From: Porticoccaceae bacterium
GTDB lineage: Bacteria > Pseudomonadota > Gammaproteobacteria > Pseudomonadales > Porticoccaceae
Assembly (NCBI GenBank): GCA_003491845.1
Contig: DNBN01000202.1
Coordinates: 3,610-33,116, forward strand
Direction: 5' to 3'
DNA: 29,507 nucleotides
Shown: one piece after another, positions 8,109 to 17,220 of the stretch
Layout of the letters: every line of letters begins with the position of its first letter
Numbering within the stretch: the stretch's first letter is position 1
Notes under the pieces: generated by a model
Told to the model about the DNA's origin: nothing
The model's input: the letters and a program-made list of their open reading frames with translations, nothing else
The model's database searches: none
Made by a program: the position numbers and the translations under genes

Positions 8109-8492
8109 ATGGCTTACAGCGAAAAAGTTATAGATCATTATGAAAACCCTAGAAATGTTGGTCAGCTAGATGAAAGTTCGAAAAATGTGGGCACTGGCAT
8201 GGTAGGAGCCCCCGCCTGTGGCGATGTTATGCGCCTCCAGATCAGAGTCAATGATGAGGGTGTTATCGAAGATGCTAAATTTAAGACTTACGGATGCGGA
8301 TCAGCCATAGCATCGAGTTCTCTGTTAACAGAATGGGTCAAGGGTAAGCATCTAGATGATGCAGAGCAAATTAAAAATACTCAGATTGCCGAAGAATTAG
8401 CGTTGCCTCCAGTGAAGATTCATTGCTCTGTTTTAGCTGAGGATGCTATCAAGTCAGCAGTTCGTGATGTTAGAGAAAAACAAGGGAGTTAA
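8109..8492 (+). CDS. iscU: Fe-S cluster scaffold protein IscU
   Basis: The 127-residue scaffold on which [2Fe-2S] and [4Fe-4S] clusters are built from IscS-derived sulphur and iron. Cluster ligands C37 (GAPACGDVM), C63 (TYGCGSAIASSS) and C106 (KIHCSVLAEDA) are all at E. coli positions. The LPPVKIHC segment is the HscA recognition motif. A strong AGGAG (8096-8100) lies 8 bases upstream of the ATG. The 59-base gap after iscS holds an RNA hairpin. The sequence is close to E. coli IscU for nearly its full length, so the call is secure. Confidence 0.98.
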   Translation: MAYSEKVIDHYENPRNVGQLDESSKNVGTGMVGAPACGDVMRLQIRVNDEGVIEDAKFKTYGCGSAIASSSLLTEWVKGKHLDDAEQIKNTQIAEELALPPVKIHCSVLAEDAIKSAVRDVREKQGS

Positions 8493-8501
8493 TGCTCTTT
8501 T

Positions 8502-8825
8502 ATGGCAATAACCATGACTCCAGCTGCCCAGCAGCACGTTCGCAAACATCTTGACCACAGATCTTCAGGTTTGGGTGTGCGTTTGGGTGTTCGAACAACT
8601 GGCTGCTCTGGGTTGTCTTATGTCTTAGAGTTTGTTGACGAGGCAACTTCAGGCGATGAGATTTTCGAGTTTGAAGGCGTAAAGCTAATTATTGATGTGA
8701 AAAGCTTGCTCTACCTTGATGGTACTCAGTTAGATTACGTCAAGGAAGGCTTAAATGAGGGCTTTGAATTTAAAAACCCTAATGTTAAGGATGAGTGTGG
8801 TTGTGGAGAAAGCTTCCACGTGTGA
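8502..8825 (+). CDS. iscA: A-type Fe-S carrier protein IscA
   Basis: A 107-residue A-type carrier that accepts clusters from IscU and delivers them to apoproteins. The three conserved cysteines are C35 ([14 protein letters not shown]), C99 and C101 ([11 protein letters not shown] at the C-terminus). It follows iscU by nine bases. The nearest Shine-Dalgarno-like GGGAG is inside the end of iscU, about 13 bases from the ATG, so translation may be coupled to iscU. The last bases of the gene, including its stop, recur almost exactly downstream of iscX (see findings). Confidence 0.97.
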   Translation: MAITMTPAAQQHVRKHLDHRSSGLGVRLGVRTTGCSGLSYVLEFVDEATSGDEIFEFEGVKLIIDVKSLLYLDGTQLDYVKEGLNEGFEFKNPNVKDECGCGESFHV

Positions 8826-9396
8826 CCTAGAGTTCGCAGATTCTACCATTCAGAGTGACAAAGCATTGAATACGTCTAATAATTTCTTTGAGATATTCTC
8901 CATTCCTGTAGCCTGGGATGTGGACATTGAAGGCCTTAAGGTTCGCTATCGCGCGCTGCAAAAAGAGTTTCATCCTGATCGGTATGCTGCCAGCTCAGAC
9001 GCTCAAAAAAGGCTGGCTGTGCAAACTGCTGCAGTTATTAATCAGGCGTTTGATACATTAACATCACCACTTTCGCGCGCTCAATACTTGCTTGAGCGAA
9101 AAGGTATTAGTGCTGATCAGGAGTCCTATGTTACCACTGATGGTGTATTTCTAATGCAGCAAATAGAGCTTAGAGAGGCTCTTGGGGGTGTTACTAGGTC
9201 AGATAAACCATGGCTAGCATTAGAACGTCTGCGATCAACGGTTGAGTCGACCTATCAAAATCTACAGAACGAGTTCCAGCAGTTTTATTCAGCTGAAACA
9301 TTAGACAGCGCATTTAATACAGTGGCTAAAATGCAATTTTTCAATAAACTCCTCCATGAATTAGAACAGCTTGAATATGAGTTGGAGGACCTATAG
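8803..9396 (+). CDS. hscB: Fe-S assembly J-type co-chaperone HscB
   Basis: HscB brings IscU to the Hsp70 HscA and stimulates its ATPase. The J-domain is clear: [14 protein letters not shown], then the invariant HPD in [11 protein letters not shown], then [22 protein letters not shown]. The C-terminal three-helix IscU-binding domain includes [10 protein letters not shown] and the closing [11 protein letters not shown]. The start is uncertain. The frame is open from 8755, deep inside iscA. GTG 8803 (197 residues) has AAGGATGAG just upstream. TTG 8866 gives 176 residues, nearest to the family length of about 171 and with an N-terminus ([10 protein letters not shown]) like known HscB, but little Shine-Dalgarno. 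I give 8803 while noting 8866 is nearly as likely. Confidence 0.93.
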   Translation: MEKASTCDLEFADSTIQSDKALNTSNNFFEIFSIPVAWDVDIEGLKVRYRALQKEFHPDRYAASSDAQKRLAVQTAAVINQAFDTLTSPLSRAQYLLERKGISADQESYVTTDGVFLMQQIELREALGGVTRSDKPWLALERLRSTVESTYQNLQNEFQQFYSAETLDSAFNTVAKMQFFNKLLHELEQLEYELEDL

Positions 9397-9398
9397 CT

Positions 9399-11267
9399 AT
9401 GGTTCTATTACAAATCTCCGAACCTGGGCAATCACCTCAACCTCATCAACGTAAAAATGCTGTGGGTATTGATCTTGGCACAACTAATTCTTTGGTTTCT
9501 GTTGTTCGAAGTGGAATGCCTGAAACCATAGCAGATCAAGCAGGTTGTCATTTATTGCCTTCAGTGGTTCATTACTCTACACAGGGTGTTGATGCGGTTG
9601 GCCAAGAGGCTCTTGGCTTTAATGTTAGTGATCCTCTCAATACAATCTCATCAGTTAAGCGTTTAATGGGTCGTGGCATTAATGATGTATTAATGTTGGG
9701 TGATCAGCTTCCCTATGCTTTCCAACAGCTCGATGAGGGTATGCCTAAGATTGATACGGTTCACGGTTTAATAAGCCCTGTTCAGGTGTCAGCGGAAATT
9801 CTTAGAACATTGGTAAATTTGGCCGAACAATCTTTGGACGTAATGCTTGATGGTGCCGTAATCACGGTGCCAGCTTATTTCGATGAGGCTCAACGACAGG
9901 CGACAAAAGATGCTGCGACCTTAGCGGGTATCAAGGTTCTCAGATTACTCAATGAGCCTACAGCAGCGGCTATTGCTTATGGGCTTGATGCAGAGCAAGA
10001 AGGCATCATTGCGATTTATGATCTGGGCGGTGGTACTTTCGATATCAGTATTTTACAGCTGACTCGCGGCGTATTTGAAGTGTTGGCTACTGGTGGTGAC
10101 TCAGCGCTTGGTGGTGATGATTTAGATCATGCTATCGCTCAATGGCTGCGTGTGCAGTCAGGTATGAATGAATCTTTGAACCCTATGGAACAGCGCATTC
10201 TTTTGGAAGCCGCCAAAGCTGCCAAAGAGGAATTAACGGAAATCGATCACGTTAACGTTGCAATTCTTGAGTGGGAAGGATCCTTAACGCGGTCTGTTAT
10301 GAATGGACTGATTGATGATTTAGTCGCTAGGACTATTCGGTCTTGCCGCCGGACTATGCGTGATGCAGGTGTTTCTGTTGATGAAATTCAGAATGTTGTG
10401 TTAGTAGGTGGATCTACCCGCAGTCCTTTGGTGCGTGACAAAGTAAGCAAATTTTTTGGCCTGCAACCAATGTGTAGTTTGGATCCTGATAGTGTTGTTG
10501 CCTTGGGTGCTGCGATTCAGGCGGATATCTTGGTAGGCAATAAATCTGCTGGTGATATGCTGCTATTGGATGTTATTCCACTTTCACTAGGTATAGAAAC
10601 TATGGGTGGTTTGACGGAAAAAATCATTCATCGCAATGCCACTATTCCAGTCTCAAAAGCACAAGAATTTACTACCTTTAAAGATGGTCAGACGGCTATG
10701 GTTATTCATGTGCTACAGGGTGATCGAGAATTAGTAGATGACTGTCGGTCTTTAGCAAAGTTTGAACTACGAGGCATACCTCCTATGGTGGCCGGTGCGG
10801 CCAAGATTCGCGTTACTTATCAGGTTGATGCTGACGGATTACTTAACGTTACGGCTCGGGAATTAACGAGCAATGTTGAATCCAGAATTGAGGTGAAACC
10901 ATCCTACGGTTTGGGAGAGACTGAGATAACAAAAATGTTGCAAGATTCTTTTAGTTACGCGCGGGATGATATGCAAGCTAGAGCGCTGCGAGAACAACAA
11001 GTAGAGGCCGATCGAATGGTCGAAGATTTACTCACAGCCCTTGCAAAAGATGCTACTAGTCTTCTTTCAGAAGAAGAAATTCAATGTCTTAATCTGGCTA
11101 TTGCTGAACTACAAAAATTGCGCTTAGAAACAACTGAACACCGTGTTCTAGCTAGAAAAATTGAGGCGGTGGGAAAAACAAGCGAAACCTTTGCAGCCCG
11201 GCGTATGGATGCATCAATTAAAAGTGCTTTGGCAGGGCGGAGTCTTGAGGATATTGAGCGCGGTTAA
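9399..11267 (+). CDS. hscA: Hsp70-class chaperone HscA for Fe-S transfer
   Basis: A specialised DnaK homologue of 622 residues that binds the LPPVK motif of IscU and drives cluster release with ATP. The nucleotide-binding domain starts at [16 protein letters not shown] and contains [26 protein letters not shown] and [14 protein letters not shown]. The substrate domain starts near [14 protein letters not shown]. The C-terminus lacks the long EEVD-type tail of DnaK, as usual for HscA. It starts 3 bases after hscB, with GGAGG inside the end of hscB 10 bases upstream of its ATG. The order hscB-hscA-fdx is the standard isc arrangement. Confidence 0.97.
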   Translation: MVLLQISEPGQSPQPHQRKNAVGIDLGTTNSLVSVVRSGMPETIADQAGCHLLPSVVHYSTQGVDAVGQEALGFNVSDPLNTISSVKRLMGRGINDVLMLGDQLPYAFQQLDEGMPKIDTVHGLISPVQVSAEILRTLVNLAEQSLDVMLDGAVITVPAYFDEAQRQATKDAATLAGIKVLRLLNEPTAAAIAYGLDAEQEGIIAIYDLGGGTFDISILQLTRGVFEVLATGGDSALGGDDLDHAIAQWLRVQSGMNESLNPMEQRILLEAAKAAKEELTEIDHVNVAILEWEGSLTRSVMNGLIDDLVARTIRSCRRTMRDAGVSVDEIQNVVLVGGSTRSPLVRDKVSKFFGLQPMCSLDPDSVVALGAAIQADILVGNKSAGDMLLLDVIPLSLGIETMGGLTEKIIHRNATIPVSKAQEFTTFKDGQTAMVIHVLQGDRELVDDCRSLAKFELRGIPPMVAGAAKIRVTYQVDADGLLNVTARELTSNVESRIEVKPSYGLGETEITKMLQDSFSYARDDMQARALREQQVEADRMVEDLLTALAKDATSLLSEEEIQCLNLAIAELQKLRLETTEHRVLARKIEAVGKTSETFAARRMDASIKSALAGRSLEDIERG

Positions 11268-11296
11268 ACACCTACTTTTAGAGGAATAGATAAATA

Positions 11297-11635
11297 ATGG
11301 CTCGAATAGTTTTTCTTCCCCACAAAGAAATTTGCCCAGAGGGCGCGGTAGTTGAGGCTGAAAGGGGAGAGTCCGTTTGCGATGCTGCTCTGCGCAATGG
11401 TCTAGAGATAGAGCATGCTTGTGAGATGTCATGTGCTTGTACTACCTGCCATATTCATGTGCGTGAAGGCTTTGATTCTCTCCCGGAAGCTGATGATCTG
11501 GAAGAAGATTATTTAGACAAAGCCTGGGGAGTTGATCCTGATTCTAGACTCAGCTGTCAGGTGATTGTGGCAGATAAAGATCTTGTGGTGGAAATTCCCA
11601 TGTATACCATTAATATGGTTTCTGAAAGGCATTGA
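11297..11635 (+). CDS. fdx: [2Fe-2S] ferredoxin of the ISC system
   Basis: This 112-residue adrenodoxin-type ferredoxin supplies electrons for cluster assembly on IscU and for reductive coupling of clusters. Ligands C42, C48 and C51 sit in EHACEMSCACTTCH, with C87 in DSRLSCQVIV. The extra C46 next to the site is also present in E. coli Fdx. It follows hscA by 29 bases with AGAGGA upstream. The next gene is not iscX as usual but a lipoprotein hydrolase whose ribosome-binding site overlaps the fdx stop codon. Confidence 0.97.
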   Translation: MARIVFLPHKEICPEGAVVEAERGESVCDAALRNGLEIEHACEMSCACTTCHIHVREGFDSLPEADDLEEDYLDKAWGVDPDSRLSCQVIVADKDLVVEIPMYTINMVSERH

Positions 11636-11645
11636 GGAAATTACT

Positions 11646-12623
11646 GTGAAGCACCAGCTGTCAGCCCTACTGCGTATTACAAAGATTATGCTTGCCTCGG
11701 CTTGTTTTCTCCTTATCAGTGCCTGTTTAATTTCTATTGATACGGTTAATCACTACGTAGATGAGGCTACTATTACCGAGCCGTCAACGCTAGTTAGGCA
11801 TACCGTTGTGTCTGATGGGCACCCTATGGCGTTGTGGGAAAAGCCGATGGCAGAATCCAAAGGAATTATTCTTTTTGTGCATGGAAGAACCTGGAGTGGA
11901 TTACCGGATTTTGATCTTCAAGTTGAAGGTGAGCAATTATCATTGATGGATGGCATGGTGGATCAGGGATATGGTACCTATGCCGTAGATTTACGTGGTT
12001 ACGGGGGAACGCCAAGAGACGCAAGCCAATGGCTATCGCCCAAAAAGGCCGCTAATGACGTTATTAATGTTGTTCGTTGGATTTCTCAGCGCCATGAAGA
12101 AATGCCTGTACACATATTTGGTTGGTCCTACGGTTCGGTCATTTCTTTATTGGCTAGCCAGATAGATGATAGCCATGTGGCCAGCTTAACGCTGTTTGGT
12201 TTTTGGCTCGATTTGGACGCTGTAACCATTGAGCCTTCAGATTCTCCTACCCTAGAGCGGCGCGTAAACACTGCTCGGGCAGCGGCAAGTGACTTTATTG
12301 TACCTGGTAGTATAAGTCAGTCGGCGATTGATGGATTTGTCACCCAAGCCTTGGCGGCAGATCCAGTCAGAGTCGATTGGCGATATCAAAATGACTTTTT
12401 AAGCATTGATCCTACTCAGATCAACACGCCAATATTATTGCTGCAAGGGGAATTTGATCCTCTCACGCCAACTGCATTTCAGTCGAGACTATTTACTCGA
12501 TTGAAAACTGCCGACAAACGCTGGGTTGTTATTTCTGGTGGTGATCATGCGGCATTCTTAGAGACTCCACGGCGTCAGTTTATCCGGGTGTTCAGTGATT
12601 TTATAGATCAATTTAATCCCTAA
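11646..12623 (+). CDS. Alpha/beta-hydrolase lipoprotein inserted in the isc operon
   Basis: The frame is open from 11565, inside fdx, but GTG 11646 is the better start. GAGGA (11634-11638) is 7 bases upstream, overlapping the fdx stop, and the product then begins with a lipoprotein signal, LLISAC with the lipidated C27. Residue 28 is Leu, so outer-membrane sorting is expected. The 325-residue protein has an alpha/beta-hydrolase core: VHGRTWSG as oxyanion loop, nucleophile S161 in GWSYGS, D271 in GEFDPLTP, and H301 in GGDHAAFLE. It resembles serine esterases or peptidases that act on small substrates; no substrate can be named. It lies between fdx and iscX, an unusual place. No role in Fe-S assembly is established. 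Confidence 0.8.
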   Translation: MKHQLSALLRITKIMLASACFLLISACLISIDTVNHYVDEATITEPSTLVRHTVVSDGHPMALWEKPMAESKGIILFVHGRTWSGLPDFDLQVEGEQLSLMDGMVDQGYGTYAVDLRGYGGTPRDASQWLSPKKAANDVINVVRWISQRHEEMPVHIFGWSYGSVISLLASQIDDSHVASLTLFGFWLDLDAVTIEPSDSPTLERRVNTARAAASDFIVPGSISQSAIDGFVTQALAADPVRVDWRYQNDFLSIDPTQINTPILLLQGEFDPLTPTAFQSRLFTRLKTADKRWVVISGGDHAAFLETPRRQFIRVFSDFIDQFNP

Positions 12624-12665
12624 TCTTCGCTTACAACGAGTGAGGGTAAAAAGAAGGTGATGGTT

Positions 12666-12863
12666 ATGCTTAAGTGGACTGATGTTTATGATATTGCCAT
12701 AGAGTTAATGGAAAAACATCCAGATGTTGACCCCCAGTATGTGCATTTTGTGGACTTACGGAATTGGGTAATGGCGTTAGATGATTTTTCTGATGATCCT
12801 GAGCGTTGCGGAGAAAAAATTCTGGAAGCCATACAGATGACGTGGATCGAAGAGCTAGACTAG
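12666..12863 (+). CDS. iscX: Fe-S assembly protein IscX
   Basis: A 65-residue acidic protein that binds IscS and iron and moderates the rate of cluster assembly. It has the family's opening LKWTD, the central VHFVDLRNWVMALDDF, and the end EKILEAIQMTWIEELD. Starts at GTG 12657, ATG 12660 and ATG 12666 are possible. I chose 12666 because AAGAAGG (12651-12657) is then 8 bases away and the product matches E. coli IscX, which starts MGLKWTD. It normally follows fdx directly; here the hydrolase gene intervenes. An in-frame copy of the iscA tail follows its TAG stop. Confidence 0.95.
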   Translation: MLKWTDVYDIAIELMEKHPDVDPQYVHFVDLRNWVMALDDFSDDPERCGEKILEAIQMTWIEELD

Positions 12864-12915
12864 CCAGAGATTCTGTTGAGCAAAAGCTTCAACGTGTGAC
12901 CTAGGAAAAATGTGT

Positions 12916-14388
12916 ATGAAAGCCTTTAAATCTGTGCTGATAATTGCTTGTGTGTTACTTGCTGTGTTAATCATTCGTGCACTATTGCACACTCCAACGC
13001 TTCAGATCGCCGCAGATCCAGTTGAAATCTCCCTTGATCAAGAGCTGTTGGTGTCCCATCTAGCTGAGTCAATACAGTTTCCAACCATATCATATGGGAC
13101 CCTCAAAAGCCGAAATTCTCAGGCTTTCGAGGGGTTCCAAACATGGGTTAGCCAAACTTATCAGCACCTCCATCATCGCTTAGAGTTGACTAAGTTTAAC
13201 GATACGCTGCTGTACTTATGGCAGGGGTCGGACCCTACATTACAGCCTATTCTGCTGACGGGTCACTACGATGTGGTCCCTGTCATTCCAGGTACTGAGA
13301 AGCAATGGAAGCAACCTCCTTTTTCAGGAAATATTGAGGGCGGCTATGTATGGGGTCGCGGTGCGCTGGACGACAAAAGTGGCGTTGTCGGTATTTTAGA
13401 AGCGGTAAACTACCTCCTTGCACAAGATTTCCAGCCAAAACGCAGTATTTATCTCAGTTTTGGTCACGATGAAGAAATCGGAGGCAATGATGGAGCAGCA
13501 CTGGTGGCCGAATATCTTAAGCGCAACCAGATACAACTCGCTTGGTCTCTTGATGAAGGCTCTTTTCTTTTGGATGGATTTATTCCGGGGGTCAACAGAC
13601 TCGTTGCCGCTGTCAATGTTGCTGAAAAAGGCTCAACTACGCTGCAAATTGTTGGCACAGCAGAGGGAGGCCATTCATCGATGCCCCCCAAGCAGACCGC
13701 AGTGGGTGTTTTAGCTGAGGCAATGACCAAATTGGAGAATAATCCATTACATGGTGGGTTAGAAGGGTTGAGTTTGGCAATGTTTGACACTATTAGTCGA
13801 GACATGCCCTTTGCCCTTAAACTATTGTTTGCCAATCGTTGGTTATTTGGTGGTCTGATTGATCGGTTTTTGTCTCAAGATCCATCGACAAATGCCATGC
13901 TGAGAACGACCACTGCACCTACTATGTTGTCGGCAAGTGTAAAGCCCAATGTTTTGCCTATTGAGGCTGTAGCTACGGTTAATTTTAGAATTCATCCAAG
14001 AGACACGGTGGAAGACGTTTTTGCTCACGTTGAGAAGATCGTACAGGATGATAAAGTTGAGGTACGTCCCATGAATTGGGCAGGCTTTGGTCTTGGTCAA
14101 GCGGCCTCCAGAGTGTCTAGCTGGGAATCTGATGGCTATGGTTTTATTGAAAACTCTATTCGAGGAATTTTTGGTGATGTGATTGTGGCACCGGGCTTAA
14201 TGGTAGCTGCATCTGATTCTAGGCATTATGGTAAGGTTGCAGACAATGCCTATCGATTTAATCCCTTTCCCGTATCAAAGGATCAATTAACGGGATTCCA
14301 TGGCACTAATGAGCGTATTAATGCTGAGAGTTTTATTAAGGGGGTGAAGGTCTATATTCGCCTAATAGAGCAGGGCTCCAGTCAGTGA
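12916..14388 (+). CDS. Membrane-anchored M20 family zinc peptidase
   Basis: A 490-residue M20 metallopeptidase resembling the CPS1/carboxypeptidase S-like branch. Residues about 4-24 are hydrophobic and form a membrane anchor or uncleaved signal, putting the catalytic part in the periplasm. Zinc-site residues seen are H117 and D119 (TGHYDVVPV), D152 (GRGALDDKSG), E186 and E187 (GHDEEIGG), and H462 near the end (FHGTNERI). A dimerisation insert lies between. ATG 12916 is preferred over 12910 because AGGA is then 9 bases upstream. It sits just after iscX, where E. coli has the unrelated peptidase gene pepB. It probably cleaves N-acylated amino acids or dipeptides; the substrate is not deducible. 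Confidence 0.88.
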   Translation: MKAFKSVLIIACVLLAVLIIRALLHTPTLQIAADPVEISLDQELLVSHLAESIQFPTISYGTLKSRNSQAFEGFQTWVSQTYQHLHHRLELTKFNDTLLYLWQGSDPTLQPILLTGHYDVVPVIPGTEKQWKQPPFSGNIEGGYVWGRGALDDKSGVVGILEAVNYLLAQDFQPKRSIYLSFGHDEEIGGNDGAALVAEYLKRNQIQLAWSLDEGSFLLDGFIPGVNRLVAAVNVAEKGSTTLQIVGTAEGGHSSMPPKQTAVGVLAEAMTKLENNPLHGGLEGLSLAMFDTISRDMPFALKLLFANRWLFGGLIDRFLSQDPSTNAMLRTTTAPTMLSASVKPNVLPIEAVATVNFRIHPRDTVEDVFAHVEKIVQDDKVEVRPMNWAGFGLGQAASRVSSWESDGYGFIENSIRGIFGDVIVAPGLMVAASDSRHYGKVADNAYRFNPFPVSKDQLTGFHGTNERINAESFIKGVKVYIRLIEQGSSQ

Positions 14389-14398
14389 TCATTGTCCT

Positions 14399-15415
14399 GT
14401 GCTAAATACTTACTCTTTTGCATTGCGTCTAGTCTTTCTATGTGGTGCTGTGTTTGTTCAGGAATATACACATGGCTCTGATCAAAGAGTTCCAACACCT
14501 CTTTATAAAGTGGATATGAATCCGCTTACCTTGAGTTATGTTGTCGCAGATGCAGTTTCTTCGGCTGCCCTTGGTCGGGATACAGTGCGGTGGCAGCTAA
14601 GTTATAATGTTGCCAATACCGTCCAGTTAGAAACTGATAAGAATAGTGAAGAGAGTGTTTTGCTAGATGCCGAGAGCAAAAAAATACGCTTAGGTATTGA
14701 ATATGGTTTGACTGATGAGTGGATAATTGCCCTTGACTTGCCCTACATAAAACATAGTCGTGGTAGTCTGGACAGCCCTATAGACCAGTTTCATAAGATA
14801 TTTGGTTTTCCAGAGGGCCCAAGAGGCTCACGAGAAAAAGGCCTATTTGAGATTAACTACACTAAGCAGGGTCAGTCTTTAATCCAGCGTAGGTCCTCTT
14901 CCTCTGGTATTGGAGATATTGGAATATCACTGATTCGTCGTATTAATATGCCTTTTTTAGATCGAGTCACTGTGAGTGGAAAATTTAAATTTCCCACTGG
15001 TGACCATAGGTTGTTGACTGGTTCTGGTACACACGATGTTGCTTTATGGATGTCTGTAGTTGATTCTATTGGACAGGACTTTTCTCATTTTTTTACCATT
15101 GGTGGTGCATTGATAGAGCAGAACAAAGGTTTGCTTGAGGATATGCGCGTTGATCACTATGGATTCTTATCCTATGGTATTGCTTGGCACTTGAATCCAT
15201 CTATAGATTTCAAAGTTCAGTTAGATAGTCGTTCAGCTATTTATAATCAAACTGATCTTCTTCCCTTAAAATCTTCAACCGCCGTGAGCATTGGAGCTAG
15301 CTTTAAGCTGAATAACCGCTATCAGCTAGATCTGGTGGTGGTTGAGGATATTCACGTTGGTAGTGCTCCTGATGTGGTTTTTCAGCTAAATTTTTTGTCT
15401 AAAGCGATCTTTTAA
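14399..15415 (+). CDS. DUF3187 family outer-membrane protein
   Basis: A 338-residue protein with an N-terminal hydrophobic stretch (about residues 5-20) that is probably a signal peptide. Alternating beta-strand pattern and features such as RLGIEYGLTDEWIIALDLPYI, GDIGISLIRRI and SGKFKFPTGDHRLLTGSGTHDV are typical of an outer-membrane beta-barrel. The FGFPEGPRG segment fits DUF3187 proteins as I know them. The final residue is Phe (KAIF), the usual signal for BAM-mediated insertion. The start is GTG 14399 without a clear Shine-Dalgarno, ten bases after the M20 stop. A later start is possible but would shorten the signal peptide. Function is unknown. Confidence 0.75.
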   Translation: MLNTYSFALRLVFLCGAVFVQEYTHGSDQRVPTPLYKVDMNPLTLSYVVADAVSSAALGRDTVRWQLSYNVANTVQLETDKNSEESVLLDAESKKIRLGIEYGLTDEWIIALDLPYIKHSRGSLDSPIDQFHKIFGFPEGPRGSREKGLFEINYTKQGQSLIQRRSSSSGIGDIGISLIRRINMPFLDRVTVSGKFKFPTGDHRLLTGSGTHDVALWMSVVDSIGQDFSHFFTIGGALIEQNKGLLEDMRVDHYGFLSYGIAWHLNPSIDFKVQLDSRSAIYNQTDLLPLKSSTAVSIGASFKLNNRYQLDLVVVEDIHVGSAPDVVFQLNFLSKAIF

Positions 15416-15546
15416 TTTATCAATTGAGCACCCAGAGGAAATTGTAACAACAGTTACTGATAAACCGGTTGTGACTATGACTATTGATAGGTAAACTTCG
15501 CGCACTTTTACCCTAAGATAAATTTTACTGAATTTGGAGATTTTAC

Positions 15547-15972
15547 ATGGCGTCTGAACGCACATTATCGATTATTAAACCTGATGCGGTTGCAAAAAAT
15601 GTTGTTGGGCAAATTCTTAGTCGTTTCGAATCAGCAGGCCTTACTATAGTAGCCTGTAAAATGCAGCAGTTGAGCCGTGAACAGGCTGAGGGATTCTATG
15701 CTGAGCACAAAGAACGCGGTTTTTTTGCTGATCTTGTTGACTTTATGACTTCTGGACCTGTATCAGTGCAAGTTCTTGAGGGCGAAGGGGCTATTAAAGC
15801 AAACCGTGATCTCATGGGTGCTACTAACCCTAAAGAGGCTATTGCTGGTACTATAAGGGCCGATTTTGCAGAATCAATTGATGCAAACGCTGTACATGGC
15901 TCCGATTCTGAGACCTCTGCGGCACGAGAAATTGCATACTTTTTTACTAACGACGAGATTTGCTCGCGTTAG
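15547..15972 (+). CDS. ndk: Nucleoside diphosphate kinase
   Basis: A 141-residue kinase that balances nucleoside triphosphates by moving the gamma-phosphate through a phosphohistidine. The active-site H117 lies in NAVHGSDS. The N-terminal [15 protein letters not shown] and the central [15 protein letters not shown] are invariant family blocks. TGGAGA about 8 bases upstream serves as ribosome-binding site. The 131-base gap before it has no clear terminator for the DUF3187 gene and no convincing -35/-10 pair that I can name. rlmN follows after 22 bases, the usual gammaproteobacterial order. Confidence 0.98.
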   Translation: MASERTLSIIKPDAVAKNVVGQILSRFESAGLTIVACKMQQLSREQAEGFYAEHKERGFFADLVDFMTSGPVSVQVLEGEGAIKANRDLMGATNPKEAIAGTIRADFAESIDANAVHGSDSETSAAREIAYFFTNDEICSR

Positions 15973-15994
15973 AAAGTAACGTGGTAGAAGGGTT

Positions 15995-17161
15995 ATGTCC
16001 CAAGAATCTCTAGAAACAGTGGTACATCAACAAGCCCAGAAGGCAAAAATCAACCTTTTGGGCTTTTCTACGTCTCGTCTTTATGACTTTTTTGATGGGA
16101 TTGGTGAGAAACGCTTTAGAGCGACTCAAATCATTAAGTGGATTCATCAAGAAGGTCAGTGCGATTTCAGTAAGATGACCAATTTGTCTAAGGATTTACG
16201 TTCAAAATTAGCAGATATTGCTGAAATTAAACTTCCTGAGGTGGTCAGCTGCCAAGATTCTATAGATGGAACACGAAAATGGTTGATACGCGTTGATGGT
16301 GGCAGCTGCATAGAAATGGTGTATATTCCAGAGCGAGAGAGAGGTACGCTTTGTGTCTCCTCACAGATAGGTTGTGCTCTTGACTGCAGTTTTTGCGCTA
16401 CTGGAAAACAAGGCTTTAATCGGGACCTCACTGCAGCTGAAATCATCGGGCAGCTCTGGATAGCCGCTGATTCTTTCGATCAATTTACGCCCAAAGCGAA
16501 ACGTCGAGTTTCCAATGTAGTGATGATGGGTATGGGCGAGCCACTGATGAACTTTGATAATGTCGTCGATGCTATGAGTATAATGCTTGAAGACAATGCC
16601 TATGGTCTGTCAAAGCGACGAGTTACATTGAGCACATCTGGAGTGGTTCCGCAGCTTGACAAGCTCGCAGATGTCAGCGATGTGTCGCTGGCTATTTCTC
16701 TACATGCGCCTAATGATGAATTGCGAAATCAACTGGTTCCGATCAACCGAAAGTATCCCCTTGCCCAGTTTATTGCGAGCGCACAAAATTATATCGAAAA
16801 AATGCCTGATAACCGTCGAAAAGTAACCGTAGAGTATACGTTGATGGACCAGATCAATGATCGGTCTATCCATGCTAGGGAACTGGCAGTATTACTTAAA
16901 GACTTGCCTTGTAAAATTAATCTCATACCGTTTAATTCGTTTCCTGGATCCGACTACAAAACGGTTACTAAGACCGCGCTTAGTCGGTTTCGCGACATTC
17001 TCATGGCAGAGGGTTACACTGTAACTGTCAGAACGACCCGTGGAGATGATATAGCGGCGGCCTGCGGCCAGTTGGCAGGTGAGGTTAATGATCGAACAAA
17101 GCGCCAAGCGCGTTATAAAAAGCGTTTAGACGAAACTCAGCCAATTAATATAATAGGATAA
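15995..17161 (+). CDS. rlmN: Dual-specificity 23S rRNA/tRNA methyltransferase RlmN
   Basis: A radical-SAM enzyme that methylates C2 of A2503 in 23S rRNA and A37 in some tRNAs. The [4Fe-4S] ligands C127, C131 and C134 are in [16 protein letters not shown]. The mechanistic cysteine near the C-terminus is C357 ([10 protein letters not shown]). Other family blocks are [16 protein letters not shown] and LSTSGVVPQ. Length is 388 residues, near E. coli's 384. The C-terminus is rich in Lys and Arg ([11 protein letters not shown]). GAAGGG lies just before the ATG. As a radical-SAM protein it depends on the Fe-S machinery encoded a few genes upstream. Confidence 0.97.
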   Translation: MSQESLETVVHQQAQKAKINLLGFSTSRLYDFFDGIGEKRFRATQIIKWIHQEGQCDFSKMTNLSKDLRSKLADIAEIKLPEVVSCQDSIDGTRKWLIRVDGGSCIEMVYIPERERGTLCVSSQIGCALDCSFCATGKQGFNRDLTAAEIIGQLWIAADSFDQFTPKAKRRVSNVVMMGMGEPLMNFDNVVDAMSIMLEDNAYGLSKRRVTLSTSGVVPQLDKLADVSDVSLAISLHAPNDELRNQLVPINRKYPLAQFIASAQNYIEKMPDNRRKVTVEYTLMDQINDRSIHARELAVLLKDLPCKINLIPFNSFPGSDYKTVTKTALSRFRDILMAEGYTVTVRTTRGDDIAAACGQLAGEVNDRTKRQARYKKRLDETQPINIIG

Positions 17162-17220
17162 TCACGGCTGATTGCACGCTTGCAAGGGTCAAATTGTGTT
17201 AGGACAAAGGACATCGGCTA

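Noticed and set aside
11565..11645. Longer N-terminus for the hydrolase lipoprotein starting inside fdx
   Set aside because: It would place 27 non-signal residues ahead of a clear lipoprotein signal; the GTG at 11646 has a well-spaced ribosome-binding site.
15444..15473. GTAAC-AACA-GTTAC stem and AACCGGTT palindrome between the DUF3187 gene and ndk
   Set aside because: Stem of 5 bp without U-run; the 8-base palindrome is short enough to arise by chance. Not a supported terminator or operator.
17162..17220. Promoter TTGCAC upstream of pilW
   Set aside because: No acceptable -10 at 16-18 bases; the rest of the spacer shows only a ribosome-binding site (AGGACAAAGG).
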